Positions 14,077-26,434 are shown, counted from the first letter of the stretch. The stretch is 64,000 nucleotides of DNA from Begonia masoniana (GCA_022432975.1 CM039502.1:22900383-22964382), one strand, 5' to 3'. Notes: generated by a model not told the origin, from the letters alone. Translations and numbers: made by a program.

Positions 14077-14702
14077 TTACCTAGCGTTCTTAGCAAGTTG
14101 TGCCTCCATTTTAACTCTTTCCACCTAAGGCAATTCACAATCCATCGTTAGAATCAACATTACATAAACCTTTTCTAAAACAAAACGAAACTCCTAGCTA
14201 AAGCAAATTCTTAATAAGCTCAAATTACCTCTCATTCAAGCATTTTACCGAGCACTTTGCGCTTACAAATTCTCTAACCTAGCATTAATGGTGTTTAACT
14301 CCTCAACCACCCAAAATCCAATCAATATACATTAATTCATTCTAACTACCAACTATAACCATAAATACACCATCAATGTACATTAATATCACAAAACTAT
14401 CAATTTCTAACTTAACCCTACAATTTAACAACCCTAAATCGAAACCTAAACGTCTAGAATACTTAAGGCTTACCTAGGCTTTGATCGTTGAAGGAAAAAC
14501 TGGAAGAAAACCGATCGTTGGAGGGAGCAATCATCGGCCGAATGGAGTAATTGTTTGCCGATGGAGGAATCGCCATGGGAGAAAAATCGCCAAAATGGGG
14601 GGAGTGTTTCTTCTAAGAATAATGGAATACGTGAAGGAGGGGGGGGGGGGGGGGGGATTTTTGGTTTTTAATAAAAATCTTGACACTTAATTACAATTTT
14701 GC
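14077..14702 (-). mobile_element. J, second part: rest of the minus-strand LTR
   Basis: Continues J after element I. It begins with the minus-strand donor (acttac, 14075-14080) and then cttagcaa and cacctaagg blocks as in C (24241-24300). It includes an 18-base G run (14639-14656). J is cut at 14702 by element A and its remaining end is not seen. Confidence 0.7.
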
Positions 14703-14914
14703 TGTAGCGACCCTAAAACTGTACCCTTATTTTCCCATATTATTTTTTTTATCCTTATAAACTCCGTAACCTAAGAGCGGAATTTAAATCGTAGACTAAA
14801 ATGTTGAAATCGTTCGAAACTATTTTAAAATCATTTGAATAAATCTTAAAACAGCTTATAAAATAATTAAAATCATCGGTCACCAATCGAGGGGCAAAAA
14901 GGACAATCGTCCCC

Positions 14915-15135
14915 AAAAATGCAGGGGCGATCGATCGCCCCCTTGGCAGGAGATCGATCGCCGACCATGAAAATGGAGGGGCGATCGTTCGCCCCTCACA
15001 CCGGCGATCGATCACCCAAAGGATGGGCGATCGATCACCCAAAGGATGGGCGATCGATCGCCACACTCTTTGGATTTTTCCAGAGAGTGGCGACCTTAGT
15101 TGCCGATCGATCCCCTCTTCAGGCGATCGATCGGC
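14915..15135. repeat. Palindromic GCGATCGATCGCC cassette of the A LTR
   Basis: At least seven gcgatcgatc-type palindromes, some nested in longer dyads (for example ggggcgatcgatcgccccc). It lies 212-432 bp from the LTR 3' end, comparable to the cassette of I. The other copy is at about 38880-39085. Confidence 0.85.
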
Positions 15136-15138
15136 AAC

Positions 15139-15165
15139 CTCCCTGGAATCCGAAATTCCAGGGAG
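15139..15165. other. Perfect 11-bp stem hairpin in the A LTR
   Basis: CTCCCTGGAAT, 5-nt loop, ATTCCAGGGAG. The second LTR copy is at 39093-39119 with a changed loop but an identical stem. Compared with element I, position 4 of the stem is C with G as partner instead of T with A. Confidence 0.8.
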
Positions 15166-15670
15166 TTTGTCTCTCCCTTTTTCTTTCTTCCCCTACATAT
15201 ACATACACCTAACTTCAAATTTCTTCCTCAATTATCACTAAGACACTTAACATAAACTCATTCATAACTTCACTCATTTTACCTTTCATCAAATCACCAA
15301 ATAAACAACCTGAAACATATCCTAAAACGTATTTAAAAACATAGTAAACTTTCGTAAAAACGAACTGCGTGGTTTCGTTTGAAAACTAATCAAATTCCTA
15401 TGAAATTGAACCACCAAACAATTCTCGTGAATAATTCGCAAAACGAACTTTTTCAAAACATCAAAACATTTGTACGTCTACTATCCAGAACCAAACATCC
15501 TAAAATGTTCTATTTGTACAATTTCTCCTACGCAAATCCTCAAAATACCTAACCATTACCCCACGGGTCAAAAGCGCCTCGACTGCCCCAACACACTCCC
15601 ACGGGCACCCTTCTTCAACCTGCGTGTCCATCTAGCGGAGGAACGTCTTCCTCACCTTTTTCGAGTTCAC

Positions 15671-16123
15671 CTACACCATAACGACACCTATGAGAATAAA
15701 TCTCAGTAAGTTCCATAAATGCTAATGCATGAACATGTATATGCAATTTTCGTTAATTCAGTCCATTCATTTCATCTTAGTTGTCTCATTTCATTCGTCT
15801 TAGTCATCTCATTTCAGTCGTCTTAGTCGTCTCATTTCAGTCATCTTAGTCGTCTCATTTCATTTCATTTTCTTTCATGAACTTCATGCATAAACCCATT
15901 TTTCATTATGTTTGTAAAACAATGATGCATGAGCAATTTAACGCGTAACATAAACATAAACAGTAGGAATACCCTCAAAACAGAACAAACATACCTTATA
16001 AAAACAACTAAACTTAAGCTACCCAACAAAACATAAAACATACATTTCACCTCAACAATCCTCGATCAACAAAACTAATATATGGTGTAGGCCAATCGGC
16101 CACAGTAAGTCCTGAAAACTTAC
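15671..16123 (-). other. Putative leader intron of element A with GGCC hairpin
   Basis: On the minus strand: CAG/GTAAGT (donor at 16123-16118), hairpin GGCC-AATC-GGCC on the plus strand at 16090-16101, acceptor-like GTGTAG/GTGA at 15671/15670. In the second LTR copy (near 50550) the hairpin has decayed to GACC...AGCC. Confidence 0.45.
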
Positions 16124-17259
16124 CTGTCGTCCGTAGAAAGCCGAGCTCCGTCCACGAGCTTTGTTCACCTAGGCCAATCCATAATAATCATTATTAAAAT
16201 CGGTCTTAGGAGATCAAATTCCGAAGTCTAACGAAACTCCTAGCTAAAGGAAATTTTCCTAAAACTCTAATTAAACTCATTCGGGCATTCTGTCGAGCAA
16301 TTCGCGCTCGTAAATTGCAAACCTCCATCAATGGAGTTTTCCAAGCTCCAATTATCCGAAATATGCAACCCAAATATTTATACCATCTAACTACGTCCAA
16401 TAATCGCCTAACTACGTCCAATAATCGCAAATACGGCATTACCTAACCATTTCTAACAAAACTCGACTATTTCTACGAAAATCCTACAAAACCCTAAACG
16501 TTCAAACCTCTAAAAACCGAGAACTAAAGTCGGGAAACCATAGAAACTTACCTAGAATCACAAGGGGAGAAGCAAACGTGAAGAAGCTTGGTTGATCGAA
16601 GGAAGAATCGTGGAGAACGGAGGAGAAAAGCCGTGAAGAACCAAGGCCGCCATAGAAGAAATTCTCTCTGGAGAATTTCGTTAATGGTGGGGAGGAAGAA
16701 GAGGGTAATGTGGTTTTTAATGAATTTTGACATGAAAATTACTATTTTACCCTTTTTATTTAATTATTCACTTAGCTCGTTATTTAGCTATTGATTCGGT
16801 TTCTCCAAATTTCCTTATTTCACCAATAATTCCGACTTATTACTATAGCTCTAATAAAACTTTCCGTTCATCAAACGGATTTAATTTACTATTTTTACGA
16901 ATTAAACCGCTATAGGGTTAAAAACAGAACTCGGGCGTTATACCACCGATTTGATTTCTTAAAATTTCCTTATTTCTCTTAAAATTCATATTAATCATAA
17001 GGATCCTAATAAAACTCTCCGTTCACAAAACGGACTTATTTCACTTATTTACAAAAATACCCTTTATATTACGAGACATATCAAAACTCGTAATTCGGCA
17101 TTACATCTATAAAAATTCTCTCATTTCTCTAGATACTCCAATTGATTTATAAGGTTCCAATAAAACTTCTCATTTGCAAAACAGGCTTAATTTGGCATAT
17201 TTACGAAAATGTCATCCATATGCGGAAAATTGAAAACCCATCGAAAACCGGGTGTTACA

Positions 17260-19340
17260 TTCTACCCACCTTAATTGAAATTTTGTCCCCAAAATTTGAC
17301 TTAGCTTATAGTCCTCAATATTATTGTCTTTTGTCTTGCGGCCTTATTCTTCAACTTATAGTCTCTTTGTTCTCTTCGCGTAACTTTCCTCCATCCCTCC
17401 AAGATTTCAAACTTCTCTTTAAAAACTTGATCTAATCTATACTTGAGATCAATCTCTGTGGTTCTATTCCATACTTCTGTAACTGAATGATGCAACAGTA
17501 GCCTCTTGACCACATCTACTGCGTTTTCTTTAACTATCCACGTCCTTGGTTATGCATTAGGTACTATCGAACTCCTAGATCTCCAATTCAAGGCTTTCCG
17601 TAGCTATACTTTCAAGTAATACCTATACTTAAAATCTTTTAACATTGTTCGGGCTGACTAAAATTTAAAGATCTCTACATACTTTTAGTTGCAACCCAAA
17701 CTTTCGCATAAATTCCTCAACTCTGTCCGTAGTCAGAATGCATGCCAACTCTAATTCCCTCATTATCTCTAGTAATAATCATTATTGACTAATCTATCAA
17801 TAGCACCCCTTGGTCGCATACCTGCCTGGGCAACACGGTGACTATTGTAGGTTTTTCAACTAAGTTCCTATTGCTAGACCTTGCAAACCAAATCATCAAA
17901 ATACCTCAAGGTCTCAATGAGTCCAACTAGTGCTAGCGTCGCTACTCTCTTAAAATCCTCGTTCCTTTATGAATAACATCCTATAAACATCGCATTTCAT
18001 TCAAATGCTACCCTCGTATTCATGGTTGTAATGTCATCCTTGATTACACTGCGGCCTTAACCACCTATCGGGTACTGACGATTTCTACATCACCAAAGTT
18101 CTAAACTCTTCCAACAATGCATTTTATCGCTCAATCACTCGTACGTCCATTGACTTAAAACTCTCAAACTCCTCCCTTTTTAATTTATCCAATTTCCCTC
18201 ACTTATCCTTAAGCCCACATATCATTACTTCCAATCATTCATAAGATCTCGACACTTATAACTATGTCTAATCTTTCACAGGACTTCCTCCCATAAAAAT
18301 TTTTCTATCTGATCTACCTTCTTCCATTCTTCCTAATCGGGTTCCGAACACTCTTCTCAATCTCCTTACATTTATTCGTCTCACAACGTTCTTGTTTGTA
18401 AACTTGTTGTAATTAAGTTCACATCCTTAATCCAAATCTCCTTAAGTTCTCCAATCCTACTCTTTATTTCCCAACAATTTAGAACATCTATTCACTAAGG
18501 CTACCCCTTCTAGTTCCTCGAACACTGATGTTCCCACTTCCATGCCAGAGTAAGCCTCGGCTGTGATTCTTAACTTAAACGGTATTAACTATAGGCTCAT
18601 AACTAAACCCCTATACTTTTAAGCCAAAAGAATTTGCAATTTCTTACTTTATCACCCTTTTTTTTTTTTTACAAGTGATACTCCCTCTCGTCGATTCACC
18701 ATTTCTCTTAACGTTATACACGTCACACTTAACCTCTAAACATGACTCTTAATTTAAGGTGTTAAACCCTTCTTTGATTAGCTAAAGTATTTGGGTTTCT
18801 AAGTTAGTCCAATTCCTATATTTTAGTCCCACATTCCTCGATTGAGTAGTACTAATGGTCTGACACGTCGACGCTTTACTCATCTCTTATCTCAAAATTT
18901 ATCAACGTTCCAACTCCGATTTGACTCCTTTATTTTCTTCACAGGCATTGGTTAATACGAACATGCCTAAACTACACCTCAATCTTTTGTCCATAACCCA
19001 GTATTGATCAATCACGTCCCCTGAAATTCCCAAGTAAAACCCACTTCTCATTCGGATATTGTTTTCGTCTAAATAATTCCAACCTCACACGAATCTACAT
19101 TATACGAGTTCTTACTAGGTCTTCTATTTACTTAGATGTACTATTGTACCTCGACAATCTAGGGTATTCCACAATAAGTTTCATATTTAAGCTTCGAATT
19201 TCTCTCTGAAGCGTCATATTCTAAAACTCCGAGGTTTTGTTAATCAAGGTCCAGTTTCTATCTATCGCACGATTATTGCCTTCAAATCTTCACTCTATAC
19301 TACGTCTCTATCCTAATGTCCTTCATTTCATTAATCTTTT
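17260..19340 (-). other. Non-coding interior of element A, with polypurine tract at 17260-17274
   Basis: Next to the LTR end the minus strand reads as a polypurine stretch (ggtgggtagaa), as in other Ty3 elements. The following 2 kb shows no frame resembling RT, RNase H or integrase. It shares many blocks with 62598-64000 (for example cttgtttgtaaacttgttgta at 18389 and 63482). Confidence 0.7.
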
Positions 19341-19343
19341 AGA

Positions 19344-20051
19344 TAAAACTATACCTGGAACAACTGGAGGTCTGGCCTCATTACCAACGTCACCAGGCTC
19401 AATGAAGGCAAATACACTTAGGGCAATCCTCTTCTGATCGGTAACTGTTCTTGGACAATTATGGGCGTAGTGGCCCACCCCGCCACATCTAAAACATCGG
19501 TCCGTCCACAATCTACAAGTGCCAAAATGGGCCTTTTGGCACTTCCGACATACGGGCCTCTCAATAGATTCTTGGATTTGCTTTCCTCTTCCCTGGTCGC
19601 CCTTTTCGTAATAAGGCCTCTTGACGCCTCTATCTTGCTATTGTTGTTGCCCTCTTAGTTGCCAAACCTCGTTCTGAGGTCGAGGCTGGATCTCCTGAAA
19701 GAACCATCTTGCTGGCTCTCTCGGTTTGACGTAAGTTGGTTCAGCTACCTCAATCTCTAGAGCTCTTGCCACAATCTCTGTATAGGGCACATTCCGCACC
19801 CCTGATATGATGACGCTTTTTCAGATTTCCTGACCTAGCCCTTGCATAAACCGACGCACCTTGTCCTCATTAACACTAACCTGGCGTGGTGCGAACCGGG
19901 ATAGGGCCTTAAACCTCCTGACGTATTCAGCAACTGAGCCAGTCTGTCTCAATTGCATGAACTTCATCATTTTTGCCTCCCTTACCGTGTGGCTAAAATA
20001 TTTATCATAAAACATGGCTTTAAACCTCTCCCAGGTCATTACCGCCACATC
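19344..20051 (-). pseudogene. gag: gag of element A, C-terminal part, broken
   Basis: Minus-strand continuation of the gag that begins at 38501, interrupted by B at TSD ggttg. The first open piece (20048-19821) carries the capsid-like motifs TWERF, FYDKYF and RFAPRQVSV seen in element I, then stops at a TGA/TAA-type break after residue 75. A second piece (19511-19323) has a CCHC knuckle (CFRCGGVGHYAHNC) and the linker FAFIEPGDV. Homology to I ends just before the protease aspartate (about 19344), and non-coding DNA follows. Several stops and shifts make this inactive. Confidence 0.8.
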
Positions 20052-20056
20052 GGTTG

Positions 20057-20941
20057 TGATGTGAATCAGAGTGCAACCAACTTAAAGCCCAAAGTTAAAG
20101 ATCCATGTCAAGATATTGGAGGCCCAATGACAAGATCAATAACCAAGAAAATGCAAGAAGCCATAAATGGATTGGTTATAGAAATCCAAGAGAAAGATTC
20201 TTTCCAACACGAGCTGAAATGAATAAATTTGTTAAGTATTGAAGAGGATGCTTGGGAAGAAAAGAAGGCCGAAGATAATTGAAAACTACCCAAAGATTAG
20301 TGGCAAGAGAGAAGAAAGCACAATAACAAAACAAATTTGGCAAGCAATTATTTCCTAATTATAGTTTTAGAAAGTTTCTTAATTATAGTTTTAGAAAATT
20401 TCTTAATTATAGTTTTAGAAAGCTTTCCTAATCATAGATTTAGAAAGTTTTCCTAATTATAGTTTTAGAAAGTTTCTTAATTATAGTTTTAGAAAGTTTC
20501 TTAATTATAGTTTTAGAAAGCTTTCCTAATCATAAATTTAGAAAGTTTTCCTAATTATTGTTTTAGAAAGTTTCCTAATTATCGTTTTAGTAATATTTCT
20601 GAATTACTTTTATGATATTTTGTAGCCTATTTAAAGGCAAAGGCGCTTCAACATTATTAAGAAATATACAGGATTTTGAGTTACTCTTTGTGAGAATTTT
20701 CTCTTTGGTTCTTTGTGAAGAACTAGTTCTTCTTCAAGTCAAAACTTGAAAGATCAACTTGATAGCTTTGGTTCTAACCACAAGTTCGGTTACGGGTCAA
20801 GCTCCTTGTTTGATAACTTTGGTTCCGTCGGCAAGGTTCGATTGGGGTCAAGTTCCTTATACTTGATTTCAAAGGCGTTCCTGAGTTTCTATTACCCGTT
20901 GTTGAAGGGTCTCGGGTTTCATATACTCGTGGTTCTCATCA
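20057..20941 (+). repeat. 5' LTR of element B
   Basis: 885 bp, TGATG...CATCA. TATA-like TATTTAAAG at 20628-20636. About ten copies of a 24-bp unit (aattatagttttagaaagtt...) at about 20340-20600. The first part encodes the tail of pol (GGPMTRS...) in a longer open form than the 3' LTR, which has a 7-bp deletion there. Confidence 0.92.
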
Positions 20942-20943
20942 TT

Positions 20944-20955
20944 TGGTATCAAAGC
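20944..20955 (+). other. Primer-binding site of element B
   Basis: TGGTATCAAAGC two bases after the LTR, an initiator Met tRNA type PBS with one change from the usual TGGTATCAGAGC. Confidence 0.8.
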
Positions 20956-21664
20956 TTTGGCTCCTAGATTCAAGTGTCTATCTTTATTGTTTTTTTTTCT
21001 TCTTTTAGAGTTTCTTCTTTTGAAAATTCAAAAAAAAAAAATTTCCGAACATTCAAAAAAAAATTTAGAAATTCCAAAAAAAAAAAAGTCATTGAATCAA
21101 CGATTCTCTTTACTTGTCAAGTTTTCTTCTTTCAAAAAAAAATCAATTGAGTATCAATATCTCGAGTATCAATTTCTTCTTTTTCATTATTTGCTTTTGG
21201 TGTGATTATTCAAATCTTTTTCTTTGATTGTCTCAATTATTCTAAGTTATTGATCCTACTTTTGCAAAAAAGTTTCCTATCTTGAAAAGTTTCCTTTCGT
21301 GAAAAGTTTCCTTTCGTAAAAAGTTTTCTTTCTTGAAAAGTTTCTTCTTTGAAGTCCTATATCATATTCTAAATTGTTTGATTCTAACCGATTTTGGAAA
21401 TTAGAATTTTGAGTTAAAAAGTTTGATCTTACTTGTTTTGCTTGTTGAATTTTTCTCTTGATTAGGTTTTTACATAAAGAGCTTAAAGGGAAAATTGAGA
21501 GGTAAAAGGTAAGAGGGTGAGACTATCATATAAAAGCCATTATTTGAGGGAAACACGAGTGGAGAGACATATAATCGATTGTAAACAAGTGAGAGAGTGA
21601 GTGAGTTCCGTTTAATTATTTTTTTTTTCACTAATAATTTTTATTTTTTTTCTTCCTTGAAATT

Positions 21665-22810
21665 ATGAGTAGTGAGGAAAGACGTGCTAACTTTGATCTG
21701 GAGATGTACATGAAGGCTATATAAGAGAAAATTAAGAATTTAGACATGAGGTATGAAAGAATAAAGTCGCCTTCTAATAGCCGTGCACAAAGGGGCAAAT
21801 CACCAATGGAGCATTACTATGGGAAATCCGATTACGAGGATGGCAATTACAGAAGAGAGAGATATGCAAGAACAAACCGTGATGATGGAAATCTAAGCAA
21901 CATTAAAACGATCATCCCGAACTTTATATAGAATGGGAAAGAAAAGTTGAACAGATGTTTGAATGTCATAACTACACTGAGGAGAAAAAGATCAAATTAG
22001 TGTCGATGGAATTCACGGATTATGCAAGCATATGGTGGGATCAATTAGTGAAAACACGAAAAAGGTATGGAGAAAACCCATACGCACATGGGATGATATG
22101 AAGGTACAAATACGCAAAAGATTTATTCCTAACCACTATTATCGAGATGCGTGCAGGAAACTACAGGGTTTGACTCAAGGAATCAAAAGTGTAGAGGAAT
22201 ATTACAAAGAGTTGGAGGTAGCCATGGTAAGGGCTAGAGTGGACGAGGATGATGAAGTAACAATGACGCGATTCATTGGAGGTTTAAATAGAGAAATCGC
22301 TGACATTGTGGATTTGCATCATTATGTGGATTTAGAAGAATTGTTGCACAAGTCCATCAAAGTTGAGAGGCAATTGAAATCGAGGAACTCTAAGATCGGC
22401 TCAACCCCAAACTATTCATGGAAATCTAATTGGAGAAATGATAAGCCTAATTCAAAACCGAATGAGGAGTTCAAAGGGAACACCACGACATCAAATACCA
22501 CCCTCATAAAAGGTAAAAATGAGACTTTCACTCCTATTAAGTCTCGAGAGATTAAATGTTTTAGATATCAAGGTTTTGGCCATATTGCTTCTAATTGTCT
22601 GAATAAAAGAGCTATGATTATTTTGGATAATGGTGATATAGCAAGTATAAGTTCAAGTGATGATGACATGCCACCATTAGAAGATTATAGCGACGTGGAT
22701 ATAGAGGAACCCGTGAGAGGAGAATTATTGATCACTAGACGTATACTCAACGTTCAAGGCAATGAGGATGGAGATAAAGTGCAAAGGAAAAATATATTTC
22801 ACACTAGATG
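21665..22810 (+). pseudogene. gag: gag of element B, broken, interrupted by C
   Basis: Starts at ATG 21665 after an AT-rich leader. In-frame stops at 21722 and 21929 and at least two frame changes before the longest open piece (22032-22810). That piece carries a gag domain (RTWDDMK, EYYKELE, RFIGGL) and a zinc-knuckle relic in which the first cysteines are altered (CFRYQGFGHIASNC, Y for C). It ends at FHTRC where solo LTR C inserted. Removing C and one TSD copy joins it in frame to the protease part at 24946. Inactive. Confidence 0.8.
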
Positions 22811-24945
22811 TGTAACAACCCCAGTTGGAGTCGCCACGTAATTCATAACTTAACCTCTTAATCAATCGGTTCTTACTTCATGCACCTTGTTCATTATTAG
22901 TATTATATATATATTTTTTTTGCAAACATCTCCTAAACTGCATCTGCCGATAGAGTCATAGACTCGCATCGACCTATGGTAAAACATCTACCGGTCACTA
23001 GACGACAAACTAGCTCTTATATCATCCGGTATTTGAAATACCTTACATCTACCGATAGACATGTGCAATTTAAGTGTTCACTTAATACACCTTCCGATAG
23101 AAATCATCCGTCAGTAGATGCAAACTCTTAACATCTTCCGATAGGGGACATCTATCGGTGGATGTAAACTCTTAACAGACTTAAATCCACATTGACTCAA
23201 CACTCATACGTATGAAAATCAAAGACTCATCCAAACATTCTTATACGGAAGACTTAGTTAAAGTAACTCTTTCCATATCTTTAAAATCATCCCCAGACTC
23301 AGTAGTTAAACCAGACAATTACGAAGCTCAATGTTAAAATATAATCTCATTCTACTTAAACATCAGTTCATCATAAATCTTACTGACACATTATGAGCTT
23401 AATTATGGGTTATATTCGCCTGCCAGCCACAGTCTTCCACCCTGAGCACCATCCTGCAATCAGCCTTTAGACATCATCACTGAATTTGGAATCCTCACCT
23501 GCTAAATCTTCACCTACATCATAAGGTTTAAACTATAAGTCTAATGCTTAGTAAGGAATGCAATGCTAACAAGTATGCATGAATGCTCATTTTAAGAAAA
23601 CAAATGCTCATGAATCTTTTCTTATTCATATTCATACTCAAGGTCTTCATTCTTGTTCATCGTTCGTATTCATCGTTCATAACCATCATTCATGCTCATC
23701 ATTCATATTCATCATTCATATTCATCATTCATATTCATCATTCATATTCATCATTCATGCTCATCATTCATATTTATCATTCATATTCATCATTCATATA
23801 CATCATTCATATTCATCATTCAGGTTGTGTGAATTAAGAGAGGATTTGTGCCGGTAAGGGGGGTTGACAATGAGAGTGTACATAGTCCCTTGCGGGTCGT
23901 AATCATGGTCCTTCCTTTTGGACAGTGACATACGCCAAACCACCCCCAACCCTCGCTTAATTCACGTTGCATAAGTTTTATGTTCTTATCTTGTTCATGA
24001 GGAAAACATGCTCTTAAAACATTATCATATGCATAAAACGTTCGTGATGCATGAACATGAGAACTCCTAACTCATCAAGCCACAGAATAGTGGATTCATC
24101 TGATGGGAAATCATACCATTAAGTCAAACATCAACATAAGTAACAGACAGTAGCTTAAATAACTTCTAATCATCGTATCGGTTTCTACCTAGCATCCTTG
24201 TGATGTAGGGCCCTAATGGCCAGAAATCTTACACATTCACTTACCTGGTTTTCTTAGCAACTTGAACTCCTTTTCTTCGAACTTCTTCACCTAAAATATT
24301 TCACATCACAGTAGTTAAAACAAAACCCTAAAAGTTCCAATCACAAGTCATCCTAGAATCTAATAACTAAAGTCATTCCCGAATCCCCTAGTCTAGTTCT
24401 CTGTGTGCTGTCAGAAATCCAAAACCAAAACAGCTAGGTCCAACTAACGATTAATCAGGGTCAGTTATATTAAATGTCTAGAATCAATTCGGAAATGACA
24501 TTACAAAAATCCAGGTTATAAATGTTGCTATTGCTACTCGGCTATTGGAGAAACCAAACTCCAACACCAAGCTGAAAAATAGAGTTTAACAACTAACTGA
24601 CAACTATATTGTCTAATCCATACCTCGAGCGTAGAGTATTCGAGAAATGGAAAGGGAACCGATCGTCGAAGGAAGGATTACTGGCAGGCAGAGAGCGAGA
24701 GCTCGGGAGAGGGAAATCGCTGAAAGGAGAAAGTGTCGGCTACAGTGGTATTGGTGAGATTCAAAAACTTTCCATCTCCTTTATATATCGATCACAGCCC
24801 ACCCTAATTTCAATTTTTCCACTCAACCTAGTTCACACAATTTGGAACAAATCTTGGTATTAAATTTAAATCAAAAGGTCCAAAAATAAGGGTGACAGTT
24901 AATTCCGTTAAGAAAATCATCTGACTGAAAATGTCGGGTGTTACA
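22811..24945 (-). mobile_element. C: solo LTR, minus orientation
   Basis: TGTAACAACCCC on the left, GGTGTTACA on the right, TSD agatg at 22806-22810 and 24946-24950. No internal region, so it arose by LTR-LTR recombination. Motifs on the plus strand include accggtcactagacgacaaa near 22990, a 13-bp attcatattcatc array (about 23640-23822), a TATA (TATATAAAGG read on the minus strand, about 24780-24788) and the hairpin block at 24208-24221. Related to G, H and J. Confidence 0.92.
23514..24244 (-). other. Putative leader intron of LTR C with hairpin
   Basis: Minus strand: CAG/GTAAGT (plus-strand acttac 24239-24244), hairpin GGCC-N4-GGGCC at 24221-24208, acceptor-like GATGTAG/GTGA at 23514/23513. 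Contains the 13-bp array. Confidence 0.45.
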
Positions 24946-24950
24946 AGATG

Positions 24951-26023
24951 CCACGTGAATAACAAGGTATGTAGTTTAATAATTGATAGTGGGAGTTGTA
25001 CCAACGTTGCTAGCACTTTATTAGGAGAAAAATTGAACTTGGAAACCGTTAAGCATCCTAGGCCATACAAGCTACAATGGTTGAGTGATTGTGGAGAAGT
25101 GAAAGTAACTAAGCAAGTGAAGGTTGGATTCGCAATTGGAAAGTATAAAGATGAGATTCTTTGCGATGTAGTACCCATGCAAGCTACACATATCCTTTTG
25201 AGGAGACCATGGCAATTCGATAGAAACATCAAGTACAATGGTTTCAAGAATAAGTACTCCTTTGATCAAAATGGTCGGAAGATAATTCTCAAACCACTAA
25301 AACCGTGGGAGTACTCCTTTGACCACGGCAATTCGATAGAAACGTCAAGTACAATGGTTTCAAGAATGAGTACTCCTTTGATCAAAATGGTCGGAAGATA
25401 ATTCTCAAACCACTAAAATCGTGGGAGGCTAGTAAGGATCAAGATAGGATCGCAAAAGAATTCAAAAAGAGAGAAAAGTCATTGAGTGAGCAAAAACATA
25501 AAAAAGAAGAGAATAAAGTGAGTGAAAAGAAGAGTGAAAGAGAGAAAAAAGAGTGCAAAGAGAGAAAAAATGAGAGTGAGAGAAAACGAGAGGAGAGTGG
25601 GAGAATAAGTGGAATGGCAAGAAAAAGTGAGATTAAAAGTCTGTATTGTTGTACAAAGATGTTTATCTTGCGACTAGTGAGCTAACTCAATCTATTCCGA
25701 GTGTTATTTCTTCTCTTATGTAGGAATTTGAGGATGTGTTTCCTGAAGAATTACCGAGAGGGTTGCCTCCTTTGAGAGGGATTGAACATCAAATAAATTT
25801 CATGCCGAGAGCATCAATTCCTAATCGACCGACATATCGAGCTAATCCCGAAGAAACTAAGGAAATTCAAAAGCAGGTGGATGAACTAGTGGAGAAAGGA
25901 TTTGTAAAAGAGAGCCTTAGTCCATGCTCAGTTCCCGTCATCTTAGTTCCGAAGAAAAATGGAACTTGGCGAATGTGTGTTGATTGTCGAGCTATTAACA
26001 AGATCACGGTAAAGTATCGACAC
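24951..26023 (+). pseudogene. pol: Protease and start of RT of element B, broken
   Basis: Protease motif LIIDSGSCTNVAS lies shortly after C, followed by a retropepsin-like stretch ending near RRPWQFDR. A 116-bp tandem duplication (25205-25320, 25321-about 25427) shifts the frame. A Lys/Glu-rich linker (KEENKVSEKKSERE...) follows about 25440-25620. The RT begins in another frame (DVFPEELPRGLPP near 25735) and runs through VPKKNGTWRMCVDCRAIN to 26023, where D inserted. The typical YR of this RT block is CR here (VDCRAIN). Joins in frame to 34958. Confidence 0.85.
25205..25427 (+). repeat. 116-bp tandem duplication in pol of B
   Basis: gaccatggcaattcgatag at 25205 recurs as gaccacggcaattcgatag at 25321, and the following ~100 bp are repeated with few changes. 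116 is not a multiple of 3, so it causes a frameshift. Confidence 0.9.
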
Positions 26024-26355
26024 TGTAATACCCCGCTTTACGGAATATTATTATTTTAATATAAGTGGCATTTTTGTAAATATGCTAAATCAGGTCCGTT
26101 TTACGAAAAGAAAGCGTTATTAGGATCCTATCGATTTATTGGAATTTTAAGGAAATTACGAGAATTTTCGGAGTAACAACGCTATATTTCGATTAATTAC
26201 GTTTCTCGTAATATAATTTTAGTAAAAATAGTAAACGAGGTCCGATTCACGAACGGACAGTTTTAATAGAACCCAGATAATAAGTTGGATTTATCGGCGA
26301 AATAAGAAATTCGAAATAGTTGAAAACACGAGAGGTAGTGACGTTCAATAAAATA

Positions 26356-26406
<51 letters not shown>

Positions 26407-26434
26407 AATAAAAATAAAAATAAACAATAGAAAT

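Larger units (their letters stand above)
14703..17259 (-). repeat. 3' LTR of element A
   Basis: TGTAGCGACCC on the left and GGTGTTACA on the right, 2557 bp. The other copy (38665 on) matches through 16563, where G interrupts it. It includes a repeated tcgtctcatttcag / tcgtcttag array (about 15770-15870), which is the intact version of the site where F inserted in the other copy. Confidence 0.88.

Noticed and set aside
17142..17513. Short ORFs in the interior of A as remnants of pol
   Set aside because: No RT, RNase H or integrase motif could be read on either strand between 17260 and 19340.
23579..23857. ORFs rich in His/Ser/Ile (IIHIHHSYSS)
   Set aside because: Translation of the 13-bp attcatattcatc array in LTR C in two frames.
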